Assembly: GCF_000661955.1 (NCBI RefSeq)
Contig: NZ_CP007597.1
Span: 2,349,605-2,413,604, forward strand
Origin: Stenotrophomonas rhizophila
GTDB lineage: Bacteria > Pseudomonadota > Gammaproteobacteria > Xanthomonadales > Xanthomonadaceae
Reading direction: 5' to 3'
DNA length: 64,000 nucleotides
Shown: positions 21,007-30,128 of the stretch, one piece after another
Numbering within the stretch: the first letter of the stretch is position 1
Layout: each line of letters begins with the position of its first letter
The notes under the pieces: generated by a model
What the model was told of the DNA's origin: nothing
Databases searched by the model: none
Seen by the model: only the letters and a program-made list of their open reading frames with translations
Program-made: the position numbers and the translations under genes

Positions 21007-23799
21007 TCAGATCGCGTGGCTCAGCGCGACCACCGCCTCGCGCGGCGCGATGCGGGTGCCGCCGGTCTTCAGCCATTGCGCCAGGTCACGCGGGGTGAGC
21101 GGGCGCGAATACAGATAACCCTGGATCTCGTCGCAGCCCTGGCGGCGCAGCATGGCTTCTTCCTGCTCGGTTTCCACCCCCTCGGCGACGACCTTCATGC
21201 CCAGCGCATGGCCCAGGTGGACGATGGCCTGGGTGACTTCGGCCGTGCCGGTGTCGTGCAGCATGCCCTGCACGAAACTGCGGTCGATCTTCAGGCGGCC
21301 CACCGGGAAGCGGTTGAGGTAATGCAGGTTGGAGAAACCGGTGCCGAAGTCATCGACCGCCAACGGCACGCCGTGGCGTTCGAGCACGTCGAAGCAGTGG
21401 CGCAGGACGTCGGTATCCCGGATCAACGCAGATTCGGTCAACTCCAGCTCCAGCCGCTGCGGCGGCCAGCCATGGGCATGGCAGATGTCGATCACGCGCT
21501 CGGCGAAACCGCGGTCGCGCAGCTGCACCGCCGAGACGTTGACCGCCACGCGGTCGAACGCCAGGCCGGCGGCATCCCAGGCGGCCGCCTGGCGGCACGC
21601 CTCGGCCAGGACCCAGTCGCCGATGCGGACGATCTCACCGCATTTTTCGGCGATCGGAATGAACTCGGCCGGGCTGCAGTAGCCGATACCGGGCCGATGC
21701 CAGCGCAGCAGGGCTTCGATCGCCGGCGGCTGATCGTTCTCGGCGTGCAGCAGAGGCTGGTAGGCCAGGGTGAACTCTTCGCGCTCGATCGCGCCCAGCA
21801 GCGCATGCTCGATCTCCAGCTTGCGCTGGATCTTGGCCAGCGCGTCCTGGCTGTAATACTGGTAGGTGTTGCGCCCCGCTTCCTTGGCGGCGTACATCGC
21901 CGCGTCGGCCGCGCGCAGCAGCGATTCAAAGTCGTGGTGGCTCTGATCAAGCATGGCGATGCCCACGCTGGCGCCCACCTTCAGCGTGGTCTCGCCGCGC
22001 TGCAGCGGCTCAGCCAGCGAGGCGATCAGCTTGCGGGCCACGTGGCCGGCGTCCTCGGGGTCGGCCAGGTCACGCAGCACCACGATGAACTCGTCGCCGC
22101 TGAAACGGCCGAACAGGTCGGCGTTGCGCAGGTTCTGGTGCAGGCGGCTGGCCGCCGCCTTCAGCAGCGCATCGCCGGTGGCGTGGCCGAAAGTGTCGTT
22201 GATGGTCTTGAAGCCATCCAGGTCGATGAACAGCATGGCCAGCGGCGCGCCACGGTCGCGCGCCTCTTCGATGGCATCGGCGGTCTGTTCGCGCAGCAGC
22301 ATGCGGTTGGGCAGGCCCGTCAGCAGGTCGTAGTGGGCCAGCAGTTCGATGCGCTCGTTGGCTTCGCGTTCGCGGGTGATGTCACGGAACAGCACCACGA
22401 AGCGGGTTGGCAGGCCATCGCGACGGTCCAGTTCGATCAGCACCTGCACCCAGATACGCAGCCCGGACTGGCGGTAGAAGCACAGATCCAGCTGCTCGGG
22501 CAGGCCGCCGTCGGCGATACGCTCCAAGGCGGCCTCGAAGGCATCGCGCGAATCCTGGGTGTACAGGGCCAGCGCCTGGTCCAGGCTGATCGGCTCCTTG
22601 CGCAGGCCGTGGATGCGGTAGCACTCCTCGGTCCACTGTATGTGGCGGGTGGTTACTTCGATTTCGCAGCCACCGATGCGGCCCAGCGCCGACACGCGGT
22701 TGAGCAGTTCGGTGCGCCACCGGATCAGCGCGTCGGTCTGGTGCTGTTCGGTGATGTTCTGGACCTGGCCCAGCAGGCGCTGGATGCGCCCGTCTGCGCC
22801 GAGCAGCGGCTGCATCCACAGCCGCAGGTGCAACGCACCTTCGCGCTCGCGCGGCAGTTCCAGCTCCAGCGTGGTCGGCTTGCCATCGCGCAGCATGCGC
22901 CGCCAGGCGTGGCGCAGCAGGCTGCGCGAGCGCGGTTCAAGCTGGCGCAACCAGCGCCGACGCCCGCTCAGCGGATCTTCGCCCACGCCGAGCAGGGCGC
23001 GGAACTCCGGCGACCACCAGAACTGGCGCTCGGCCGGGTCCCACGACCAGCTGCCCATGCTGGCGATGCGCTGGGCTTCGCGCAGGTGCACCTGCTGCTC
23101 CAGCAGCTGCGCCTCCAACTGCTTCTGGGCCTGGATTTCGGTGTGCGTGCCCACCATGCGCAGGGGTTGGCCGTCGGCGGTACGCGCCACCACCCGGCCA
23201 CGGTCGAGCACCCAGCGCCAGTCACCGTCGGGATGACGCAACCGGTACTGGGCGGTGTACACCTCGCCGTCGCCGCGCAGGTGGGCGTCCAGGGCGGCGC
23301 GCACGGCCGCCTGATCGTCCGGATGGACCGGAGCGAGCAATGCCGCGGTGACATCGCCCCGGGTGACTTCTTCGGCCGGTACCGGCTGGTCGTCCCAGCG
23401 CCGTGACCGGATCACCGCGTCGCTGGGCAGGTCCCAGTCCCACAGGCCATGGCCGGCGTGGTCCAGGGCCAGCTCCCAGCGGCTGCCGGCATAGCTGGCC
23501 ACCGGCTCGGGCACGCTCAGCGTGAAGGCCAGCAGGTTGCCGTCCGGGTCGTGCACGGCCCGCATCCAGCCGTCCAGGCGACCGCGCGGCCCGCCGGGCA
23601 GCTGGCAGGGCACCAGGCCTCCATCAGCCGCCAGCAGGCGCAGGTCTTCAAGCAGCTCGCCATAGGCCGCCACGGTTGCCGGCAGCCCAAGCTCGCGCGC
23701 GACCGGGTTGGCCGCCAGCGGCCGCCCGGCCCGGTCGAGGATGACCAAGGCCGACGCCAATGGGTGCTGCAGCAGACTCGCGATAATCCCTTGGTCCAC
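21007..23799 (-). CDS. PAS-GGDEF-EAL cyclic-di-GMP signalling protein
   Basis: 930 residues from GTG 23797-23799, which has CGGAG nine bases upstream; a TTG at 23841 would add 14 residues. Several PAS/PAC modules fill residues 1-485, followed by GGDEF and EAL domains. The GGDEF signature is SGDEF (RFSGDEFIVVL), still compatible with synthesis, and an intact inhibitory RxxD site (RNAD) precedes it by five residues. The EAL domain has all key residues: EALLRW, NVSAVQL, LELTES, DDFGTG, LKIDRS and AEGVET. It can therefore both make and break c-di-GMP in principle. No membrane segment or signal peptide is seen. The gene is divergent from the histidine kinase gene at 23953, which suggests a shared control region. 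Confidence 0.93.
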   Translation of the reverse strand: MDQGIIASLLQHPLASALVILDRAGRPLAANPVARELGLPATVAAYGELLEDLRLLAADGGLVPCQLPGGPRGRLDGWMRAVHDPDGNLLAFTLSVPEPVASYAGSRWELALDHAGHGLWDWDLPSDAVIRSRRWDDQPVPAEEVTRGDVTAALLAPVHPDDQAAVRAALDAHLRGDGEVYTAQYRLRHPDGDWRWVLDRGRVVARTADGQPLRMVGTHTEIQAQKQLEAQLLEQQVHLREAQRIASMGSWSWDPAERQFWWSPEFRALLGVGEDPLSGRRRWLRQLEPRSRSLLRHAWRRMLRDGKPTTLELELPREREGALHLRLWMQPLLGADGRIQRLLGQVQNITEQHQTDALIRWRTELLNRVSALGRIGGCEIEVTTRHIQWTEECYRIHGLRKEPISLDQALALYTQDSRDAFEAALERIADGGLPEQLDLCFYRQSGLRIWVQVLIELDRRDGLPTRFVVLFRDITREREANERIELLAHYDLLTGLPNRMLLREQTADAIEEARDRGAPLAMLFIDLDGFKTINDTFGHATGDALLKAAASRLHQNLRNADLFGRFSGDEFIVVLRDLADPEDAGHVARKLIASLAEPLQRGETTLKVGASVGIAMLDQSHHDFESLLRAADAAMYAAKEAGRNTYQYYSQDALAKIQRKLEIEHALLGAIEREEFTLAYQPLLHAENDQPPAIEALLRWHRPGIGYCSPAEFIPIAEKCGEIVRIGDWVLAEACRQAAAWDAAGLAFDRVAVNVSAVQLRDRGFAERVIDICHAHGWPPQRLELELTESALIRDTDVLRHCFDVLERHGVPLAVDDFGTGFSNLHYLNRFPVGRLKIDRSFVQGMLHDTGTAEVTQAIVHLGHALGMKVVAEGVETEQEEAMLRRQGCDEIQGYLYSRPLTPRDLAQWLKTGGTRIAPREAVVALSHAI

Positions 23800-23952
23800 G
23801 CGGTAAGACTCCGATAACGCACCCGACGACCGGGAACGCAATCGTTAGCGGCGGATTTCGCCAATTATTGAGCGGTGCGCGGCGTGCACCCCCAAATGGC
23901 ATGACACCCACTAAGATGCAGTTCGCCCGCCCCGAAGGTCCCCGACCCGTCC

Positions 23953-26058
23953 ATGCCTGTCGCCCCCTCCGGCCTGCCCCACCCCACCGCCCCCGAACGC
24001 CCGCTCGCCCAGGCCCTGCGCCGCGACCGCTGGCGGGTGGTGGCCGGTTACCTGGTGCTGGCCCTGGTGTGGATCCTGTGCAGCGATGCCGCGGTGCAGG
24101 TGATGGCCGGCGACATGGCCACTGCGGCGCGGTGGCAGACCGCCAAAGGCACCTTCTTCGTGGTGGCCAGCGCCGGGCTGATCTACCTGCTGCTGCGTCC
24201 GCTGGCCCAGCACGTGCTGCACGCCCATTCGCGGCTGGAGAGCTCCGAAGCCCGCCACCGGCAGATGTTCCAGGACAACCCCGGGCCGATCCTGGTGTAC
24301 GACCTGGAATCCCTGGCGATCCTGGATGTGAATCCCGCCGCGAGCAGCCTGTTCGGCTGGGACCGCGAGGGATTCATGGCCATGCCGATCAGCGCGCTGT
24401 GGCCTCCCGGCGACGAGCCCCAGCTGGCCGCCAAGCTGGCGGAGCTCCGCGCCGAGCCCGGCGAACTGTGTGTGTTGACCGCCGACCTGCAGTTGCGTGA
24501 CGGCAGCCGCCGGCGCATGGAAATGCGCAGCAACGCCATCAATTACGGCGGACGCCCTGCCCGGCTGCTGATCGCCATCGACCGCACCAGCGAAACCCAG
24601 GCCCTGCGCCGCCGCGACATGGCCCTGGCGCGGGTCGAGGAAGCGCACGAAATGGCCCGCATCGGCGCATGGGAAGTGGACCCGGCCACCGGGCTGGGCC
24701 GCTATTCCAACCAGGTCTATCACCTGCTGGGCCGCCGTCCGCCGGAAGCGCGCCGCTGGCATCGCTTCGAGGAACTGCTGGTGCCGGCCGACCCGGCCAC
24801 GGCTGCACTGAGTGAGCAGCTGCTGCAGGACATGACCGGCGAGCAGGTGCAGATCGACGTGCTGCTGCCGCTGCTGGCGATGGACGGACGTGCGCTGATG
24901 GTGCACCTGCGCGCCGAAAGCGGGCACGACGATGCCGGCCGGCCCCGCGTGCTGGGCACCTTGCAGGACGTCACCGAGCGCGAGCAGTCGCGCCGCCTGC
25001 TGCGTGAGCGTGAAGAGCAGTTCCGCGAGCTGGTGCGGGTGCTGCCCGATGGCGTGGTGATCCTGTCCGACGAATACGTGCTGTATGCCAACGCCTGCGC
25101 GGCGGCGCAGTTCGGCTATGGCCAGCACACGCTGCTGGGCGAGCCACTGTCGGCGCTGGTGGACGCCGGTGATCTGGCGCGGGTGCGGGCGCAGCTGTTC
25201 GCGCCGATCCCGCTGCCGAGCACCGGCGCCGGTGAAGTGATCGGCATGCGCCGGCTGGACCGGCAGCGCTTCCAGGCCGGGCTGGCCGTGGGTGACGTGC
25301 GCTATGGCGGACGCAACTGCAAGCTGTTGATCGTGCGGGACCTGAGCGAACCCGAACGGATCCGCGAAGCCCTGGAAACCAGCAACCGCGAGTTGCAGGC
25401 GATGGCCGGGCGGTTGTTCTCGCTGCAGGAAGATGAGCGCCGCGCGATTTCGCGCGACCTGCATGACGACATCGGCCAGGCGATCACCGCGATGAAGCTG
25501 TCGGCGTACGCCGCGCAGGACGAGGCCGATGACACGCGTCGCGGCGAAGACCTGGAGCAGATCATCCAGCTGGCCGATGCCACCGTGGGCAAGCTGCGCG
25601 ACATTTCCACGCTGCTGCGCCCGCCACAGCTGGACGCGCTGGGGCTGGAAGCCGCGCTGCGCTGGCAGGCCGGCATGTTGTTCCGCTCGGCGGCCATCGA
25701 ACTGCTGGCCGACATCCAGGCGCTGCCGCGACGCCCGCAGGGCGATATCGAGCAGGCCTGTTTCCGCATCGCCCAGGAGAGCCTGACCAACGTGCTGCGC
25801 CACGCGCGCGCCAGCCAGGTAAGCCTGCAACTGCATGACGTGGGCGACAGCGGCCTGCACCTGCAGGTGCGCGACGATGGCGAAGGCTTCGACCCGGAAG
25901 GCCCGCGCGGGCTGGGGCTGATCGTGATGCGCGAACGCGCGCAGAGCGTGGGCGGCACCCTGCGCATCGAGTCGGCGCATGGCGCCGGCACCCTGATCGA
26001 CCTGTACCTGCCGTATCGCAGCAGCGCTGCGGCCACTCCCGATACTCTGGAACACTGA
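23953..26058 (+). CDS. membrane PAS-domain sensor histidine kinase (NarX/HisKA_3 class), RavS-type candidate
   Basis: 701 residues. Two membrane helices (about residues 30-45 and 60-78) are followed by three PAS/PAC regions and a HisKA_3 dimerisation domain with the phospho-acceptor His in RDLHDDIGQAITAMK (residue 504). The ATP-binding domain follows, with the N-box ESLTNVLRHARA and DDGEGFDPEGPRGLGL. The stop is two bases from the start of the RavR-like gene, so the pair is one operon and probably a cognate two-component system. In Xanthomonas campestris, RavR is linked to PAS sensors RavS and RavA that relay low oxygen and virulence signals; assignment of this protein to RavS is by analogy only. 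Confidence 0.88.
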   Translation: MPVAPSGLPHPTAPERPLAQALRRDRWRVVAGYLVLALVWILCSDAAVQVMAGDMATAARWQTAKGTFFVVASAGLIYLLLRPLAQHVLHAHSRLESSEARHRQMFQDNPGPILVYDLESLAILDVNPAASSLFGWDREGFMAMPISALWPPGDEPQLAAKLAELRAEPGELCVLTADLQLRDGSRRRMEMRSNAINYGGRPARLLIAIDRTSETQALRRRDMALARVEEAHEMARIGAWEVDPATGLGRYSNQVYHLLGRRPPEARRWHRFEELLVPADPATAALSEQLLQDMTGEQVQIDVLLPLLAMDGRALMVHLRAESGHDDAGRPRVLGTLQDVTEREQSRRLLREREEQFRELVRVLPDGVVILSDEYVLYANACAAAQFGYGQHTLLGEPLSALVDAGDLARVRAQLFAPIPLPSTGAGEVIGMRRLDRQRFQAGLAVGDVRYGGRNCKLLIVRDLSEPERIREALETSNRELQAMAGRLFSLQEDERRAISRDLHDDIGQAITAMKLSAYAAQDEADDTRRGEDLEQIIQLADATVGKLRDISTLLRPPQLDALGLEAALRWQAGMLFRSAAIELLADIQALPRRPQGDIEQACFRIAQESLTNVLRHARASQVSLQLHDVGDSGLHLQVRDDGEGFDPEGPRGLGLIVMRERAQSVGGTLRIESAHGAGTLIDLYLPYRSSAAATPDTLEH

Positions 26059-26060
26059 AC

Positions 26061-27818
26061 ATGTGGAACCCTTCCCTGCCCCTGGTCAGCATCGAGGACG
26101 CACCACCGCGCCTGGGTGCGGGCAATCCCGAGCTGCAGGCGATGGTCACCGAGGCCGCCTCCGGTGGCACCCCGCTGATGCTGATGCACGTGGACATCGA
26201 CCATTTCGCGTCGGTCAACGAGAACATGAGTGCCGAAGTCGGTGACCAGGCGCTGGTGCTGGTGGCCCAACGCCTGCAGCACCACCTGCGCGGCCGCGGC
26301 AAGCTGTGGCGGCATGGCAGCGACGAGTTCCTGATCGCGGTGCCGCGCAGTGCCGGCGTTCCGTTGCCGGAAGACCTGGCCGAGGAAATCCGCCAGCAAC
26401 TGGAACTGCCGTTGTCGGTGCTGCCGTATACGCTGTTCATGACCGGCAAGCTGGGCGTGAGCCTGTGCCCGGAGCATGCCACCGGCACCTCGCGCCTGCT
26501 TGACCACGCCGAGGACGCCCTGCACCAAGCCGCCCGCGAAGGCGGCAATGCGGTCCGCATCCATGCCGTGGACACGCCGTCCAGTGCGCACAGCGAGAGC
26601 ATCATTGCGCGCCAGATCGTGGACGCCATTCCCAATGGCGAGTTGAAGCTGCGCTACCAGCCACTGGTAAGCGCGCGCGATGGCCACGTGGTGGGCATGG
26701 AGGCGTTGCTGCGCTGGCAGTCGCCCACGCTGGGCATGCTGGTGCCGGAGCGCTTCATGCGCACCGCCGAACGGCTGGGCATCATCGTGCAGATCGGCAC
26801 GTGGGTGCTGGAAGGCGCGCTGAAGCAGGCCAAGCTATGGCGCGACCAGGGCTTCGACGATTTCACCATCGCCGTCAACGTGTCCACGCTGCAGCTGCTG
26901 CGCCCGAACTTCTTCGCCGAAGTGATGTCGGTGCTGCAGGCCGCTGGCGTACCGGCGCAGATGCTGACCCTGGAGATCAACGAAAGCGCGCTGACCAACA
27001 ACGTCAATTTCGTGCATGAAACCCTGGTCAACCTGCGCAACGAAGGGATCAGCCTGAGCCTGGACAACTTCGGCACCGGCGATTCCAGCCTGAGCGCCCT
27101 GGTGCGCTACCCGGTGGACAAGCTGAAGATCGACCGCAGCTTCATCAAGAGCGCACCGGCCGGCAACCGCGAGGCGGCGATCGCGCGCGCCATCATTGCC
27201 ATGGGCCACCAGCTGGGCATGACGGTGATCGCCAACGGCGTGGAATCGCAGGCGCAACTGGGCTTCCTGCGGCGCAACGACTGCGACGTGTTCCAGGGCT
27301 ACCTGTTCGGCGAGCCGATGTCGGCCGATGCGGCCGGCATGACCCTGCGCCGCCGCTACCTGCGCCCGGAAGCCTTCGCCGAGACCCGTCCCGATCGCAC
27401 GCTGCTGTTGCTGGACGACGAGGAGAACGTGCTGCGCTCACTGGTGCGGCTGTTCCGTCGCGATGGCTATCGGATCCTGGCGGCTGGCAACGTACGCGAT
27501 GCGTTCGACCTGCTGGCGATCAACGACGTGCAGGTGATCCTGTCCGATCAGCGCATGAGCGACATGAGCGGCACCGAGTTCCTGGGCCGGGTGAAAATGC
27601 TGTACCCGGACACGATCCGGCTGGTGCTGTCGGGCTACACCGACTTGAATACGGTCACCGACGCGATCAACCGCGGCGCGATCTACCGGTTCCTGACCAA
27701 GCCGTGGAACGACGACGAGCTGCGCAAGCACATCCACCAGGCGTTCCGCACGCACGAGGAACAGCGCCGGGCCAATACGGCGCCGCCGGTGGCACTGCCG
27801 GCGGTGGACGAGGACTGA
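26061..27818 (+). CDS. ravR: RavR-like response regulator, GGDEF-EAL-REC
   Basis: 585 residues with the rare domain order GGDEF (about 25-170), EAL (about 185-430), receiver (about 450-570), the arrangement of X. campestris RavR. The GGDEF motif is degenerate (RHGSDEFLIAV). The EAL domain keeps EALLRW, NVSTLQL, INESAL and LKIDRSF but reads DNFGTG instead of DDFGTG, and IANGVES where active enzymes have AEGVE. Two catalytic acidic residues are thus Asn. The receiver has the phospho-acceptor Asp in VILSDQRMSDMSG (about residue 494) and Lys in FLTKPWNDDEL. It is in an operon with the histidine kinase two bases upstream. Gene symbol given from architecture and position next to the flagellar locus. 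Confidence 0.82.
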   Translation: MWNPSLPLVSIEDAPPRLGAGNPELQAMVTEAASGGTPLMLMHVDIDHFASVNENMSAEVGDQALVLVAQRLQHHLRGRGKLWRHGSDEFLIAVPRSAGVPLPEDLAEEIRQQLELPLSVLPYTLFMTGKLGVSLCPEHATGTSRLLDHAEDALHQAAREGGNAVRIHAVDTPSSAHSESIIARQIVDAIPNGELKLRYQPLVSARDGHVVGMEALLRWQSPTLGMLVPERFMRTAERLGIIVQIGTWVLEGALKQAKLWRDQGFDDFTIAVNVSTLQLLRPNFFAEVMSVLQAAGVPAQMLTLEINESALTNNVNFVHETLVNLRNEGISLSLDNFGTGDSSLSALVRYPVDKLKIDRSFIKSAPAGNREAAIARAIIAMGHQLGMTVIANGVESQAQLGFLRRNDCDVFQGYLFGEPMSADAAGMTLRRRYLRPEAFAETRPDRTLLLLDDEENVLRSLVRLFRRDGYRILAAGNVRDAFDLLAINDVQVILSDQRMSDMSGTEFLGRVKMLYPDTIRLVLSGYTDLNTVTDAINRGAIYRFLTKPWNDDELRKHIHQAFRTHEEQRRANTAPPVALPAVDED

Positions 27819-27867
27819 GGGCGCCAATCATCGCGCCGGACGACGACCGAGGACGCCCCTCATCGAG

Positions 27868-28051
27868 GTAGAGCCGACCGTTGGTCGGCTGCTTTAGGAC
27901 GCCCCCGCGCGATGCAGCCGACCAACGGTCGGCTCTACCCCCTGTGGGTGCGACGGCAGCCGACCAACGGTCGGCTCTACCCGGCGGGGTGCGTCGGTGG
28001 CCGATCAACGGTCGGCTCGTGCGTCGGTAGCCGGGCAGAGCCCGGCTCTAC
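27868..28051. repeat. SMAG cluster, four good copies and one decayed copy
   Basis: Copies at 27868-27890 (+), 27916-27938 (-), 27958-27980 (-) and 28029-28051 (-). A decayed half copy lies at about 28000-28019. They fill the gap between the convergent ravR-like gene and the kinase gene at 28065. The last copy has the GCCGGGC arm, the others the GCCGACC arm. Confidence 0.85.
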
Positions 28052-28064
28052 GTGGCGGGATGCG

Positions 28065-29294
28065 TCAGCGCGGCTGTTTGATCGGCAGGACCAGGCGGAA
28101 CCTGGAGCCTACGCCCGGGGTGCTGTCCAGGTCGATGCGGCCGTGGTGCTTGTTGACGATGCTGTAGGAGATCGACAGGCCCAGGCCGGTGCCGCTGCCC
28201 ACCGGCTTGGTGGTGAAGAACGGGTCGAAGATGCGCTGGCGCAGGTCCGGCGAGATGCCGCCGCCGGTGTCTTCGAACTCCACCCACACGTGGTCGCCGT
28301 CCACGCCGGTGCGCACCGTAATCGTGCCGCGATCGGCGATCGCATGGCCGGCGTTGAGCAGCAGGTTCATGTACACCTGGTTGAGCTCGGACGGCAGGCA
28401 TTCCACCAGCGGCAACTGGCCGAATTCGCGCTGCAGGGTCACCTTGTACTTGAGCTCGTTCCAGATGATGTTGATGGTGGACTCAAGCCCGGCATGCAGG
28501 TCGACCAGCTTCCACGATTCGTCGCGGCCGGAATACGAGAAGTCCTTCAGGTCGCGCACGATCCGGGTGACCCGCTCGATGCCCTCGCGCGACTCGGCCA
28601 TCAGCTGCGGCAGGTCGCGGCTGATGAAGTCGATGTCGAAGCGGGTGCGGATGTCGTCGATTTCCGGGATTAGCGCCTTCGGGTCCGGCGCGCGCAGGGC
28701 GCGCTCGTACGCTTCGATCACGGTGAACAGGCTACGCAGGTACTCCTGCAGGCTGCCCAGGTTGGAGTGCACGTAACCGATCGGGTTGTTGATCTCGTGC
28801 GCCACGCCGGCGGCCAGCTGGCCGATGGAGGCCATCTTCTCCGACTGCAGCAGCTTTTCCTGGGTGCCGTTGAGGCGCAGGTATGCCTGGCGCAGCTCGG
28901 CATGGCGCTGCTGCAGTTCGCGCTCGTAGTCTTCCTGGCCTTCGATGCGGCGGAACAGCGCCAGGTAGTGGCGCTGGCCCGCGTCTTCGTGGTGGTAGAC
29001 GTGGGCGATGACCATGCGCTCGCCGACCGGCAGGCTGCCGTTCCAGTGGCCGTGCTGGCGGGCGTGCTCCAGCGCGTCCGGCGGCAGCAGCTGGCGCAGC
29101 CATTGCGCCGCGCCCAGGCCGGCGGCGTCTTCGGCGTGGCCGAGCATTTCGCTGACCGCGGCATTGGCCAGGGCCACGCTGCCATCCTCGCGGAACAACA
29201 GCATGCCTTCGTTGACCCGCTCGAACAGGGCAAGCAGGACCGGCTGCGGCGGCAGCGGTGCGGTGACAAGGTTGGAAGAAGCGGTCACGGTCAC
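28065..29294 (-). CDS. soluble PAS sensor histidine kinase (NtrB class), RavA-type candidate
   Basis: 409 residues from GTG 29292-29294 (MTVTASSNL). A PAS domain (about 20-130) is followed by a coiled coil, a HisKA domain with the acceptor His in AAGVAHEINNPIGYVHSNLG (about residue 166), and a complete HATPase domain with ELNQVYMNLLLNAGHAI, EDTGGGISPDL and GSGTGLGLSI. No membrane segment is seen. It is convergent with the ravR-like gene and lies just downstream of flgN, whose transcript may read into it. In Xanthomonas the RavA kinase is encoded next to ravR and phosphorylates it; the same pairing is likely here but not proven. Confidence 0.88.
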   Translation of the reverse strand: MTVTASSNLVTAPLPPQPVLLALFERVNEGMLLFREDGSVALANAAVSEMLGHAEDAAGLGAAQWLRQLLPPDALEHARQHGHWNGSLPVGERMVIAHVYHHEDAGQRHYLALFRRIEGQEDYERELQQRHAELRQAYLRLNGTQEKLLQSEKMASIGQLAAGVAHEINNPIGYVHSNLGSLQEYLRSLFTVIEAYERALRAPDPKALIPEIDDIRTRFDIDFISRDLPQLMAESREGIERVTRIVRDLKDFSYSGRDESWKLVDLHAGLESTINIIWNELKYKVTLQREFGQLPLVECLPSELNQVYMNLLLNAGHAIADRGTITVRTGVDGDHVWVEFEDTGGGISPDLRQRIFDPFFTTKPVGSGTGLGLSISYSIVNKHHGRIDLDSTPGVGSRFRLVLPIKQPR

Positions 29295-29381
29295 ATCGGG
29301 CAGTCTAAACAGGCGCCCAATATACGCGTTGACCCGCGTGACGGCAGCCCGTGCACGCGCAGCGGCCCGCGAGGGGCCGGA

Positions 29382-29720
29382 TCAGGCGACGGCCAGCGGC
29401 CGCCGCGTATGCAGAATGTTGGCCTGGCCCTTGGCGTCATACGCCGAGGACGCTTCGCTGCGGCCCAACTGGCGCAACGCCCAGTTGACCTCGCGGCGAC
29501 GGCGCGAGAGCAATACGCCGTTGGCGCGGTTGCGCTCGGCCAGCTCCTGCAGGCGTTCGCCCTGCCCGACCGGCAGCGTGGCCTCGAGCGCACGCAGCGC
29601 GTCGAGCTTGGCCCCGGTGGCGCGGATCAACGCCTGCACGTCATGCTCCACCAATGCCTGGCGTTCGACGTCCAAGGCATCGCTGAGGCGCTGCAATGGC
29701 TCGCTCATCGCCAGGTTCAT
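29382..29720 (-). CDS. flgN: flagellar export chaperone FlgN
   Basis: 112 residues, all helical, with the FlgN-type core ERQALVEHDVQALIRATGAKLD and the C-terminal block GVLLSRRRREVNWALRQLG. FlgN escorts the hook-filament junction proteins FlgK and FlgL to the export gate. Start ATG 29718-29720 overlaps the flgM stop (ATGA); an internal ATG four codons later is also possible. The order flgA-flgM-flgN is standard. Confidence 0.85.
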   Translation of the reverse strand: MNLAMSEPLQRLSDALDVERQALVEHDVQALIRATGAKLDALRALEATLPVGQGERLQELAERNRANGVLLSRRRREVNWALRQLGRSEASSAYDAKGQANILHTRRPLAVA

Positions 29721-30019
29721 CCCTGCAGCTGCTGGTCCAGCTCGAGCATGCGCGAGGCAATGGCATCGGGGTTGATCTTGTAGGTGCCGTTCTGCAGCGA
29801 CTCGCGCACGGCCTGCACGCGGCCGGCATCGATGGCCGGGGCGGTGCTCAGCTCGCGCTGCATGGCCTGCAGGCTGGTGGCCTCGCCGGTCAGGCGCAGG
29901 CTGTCGGCAGCCTCGACCGGACGGGTCGGGCCATCGGTGCTGGCTGCCGGCTTGCTGCCAAGCGCGACGCTGCGCAGATGGGCGGTGGCCTGCAGGTTGC
30001 CGTCGATTTTCTGGCTCAT
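29717..30019 (-). CDS. flgM: anti-sigma-28 factor FlgM
   Basis: 100 residues, the family length. The disordered N-terminal half holds the export signal and the C-terminal helices (RVQAVRESLQNGTYKINPDA, then IASRMLELD) are the FliA-binding region. FlgM holds sigma-28 inactive until the hook is complete and FlgM is secreted. The start is ATG 30017-30019 with AGGA eight bases upstream. It has its own sigma-28 promoter (30051-30077) and can also be read from the sigma-54 promoter of flgA. Confidence 0.92.
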   Translation of the reverse strand: MSQKIDGNLQATAHLRSVALGSKPAASTDGPTRPVEAADSLRLTGEATSLQAMQRELSTAPAIDAGRVQAVRESLQNGTYKINPDAIASRMLELDQQLQG

Positions 30020-30050
30020 GAAGTTGTCCTGGGAATGCGGTTCACAAGGG

Positions 30051-30077
30051 ATAACGGCATGGGGACCGCCATCTTTA
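30051..30077 (-). promoter_or_regulatory. sigma-28 promoter of flgM-flgN
   Basis: On the minus strand TAAAGATG, 11 bases, GCCGTTAT. The predicted leader to the flgM ATG is about 25 bases and contains AGGA. Confidence 0.85.
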
Positions 30078-30128
30078 GGGGGTTCTGCGGTTTTTTTGAC
30101 GATTTCCGCCGCAGGTTCAGCAATGTGC

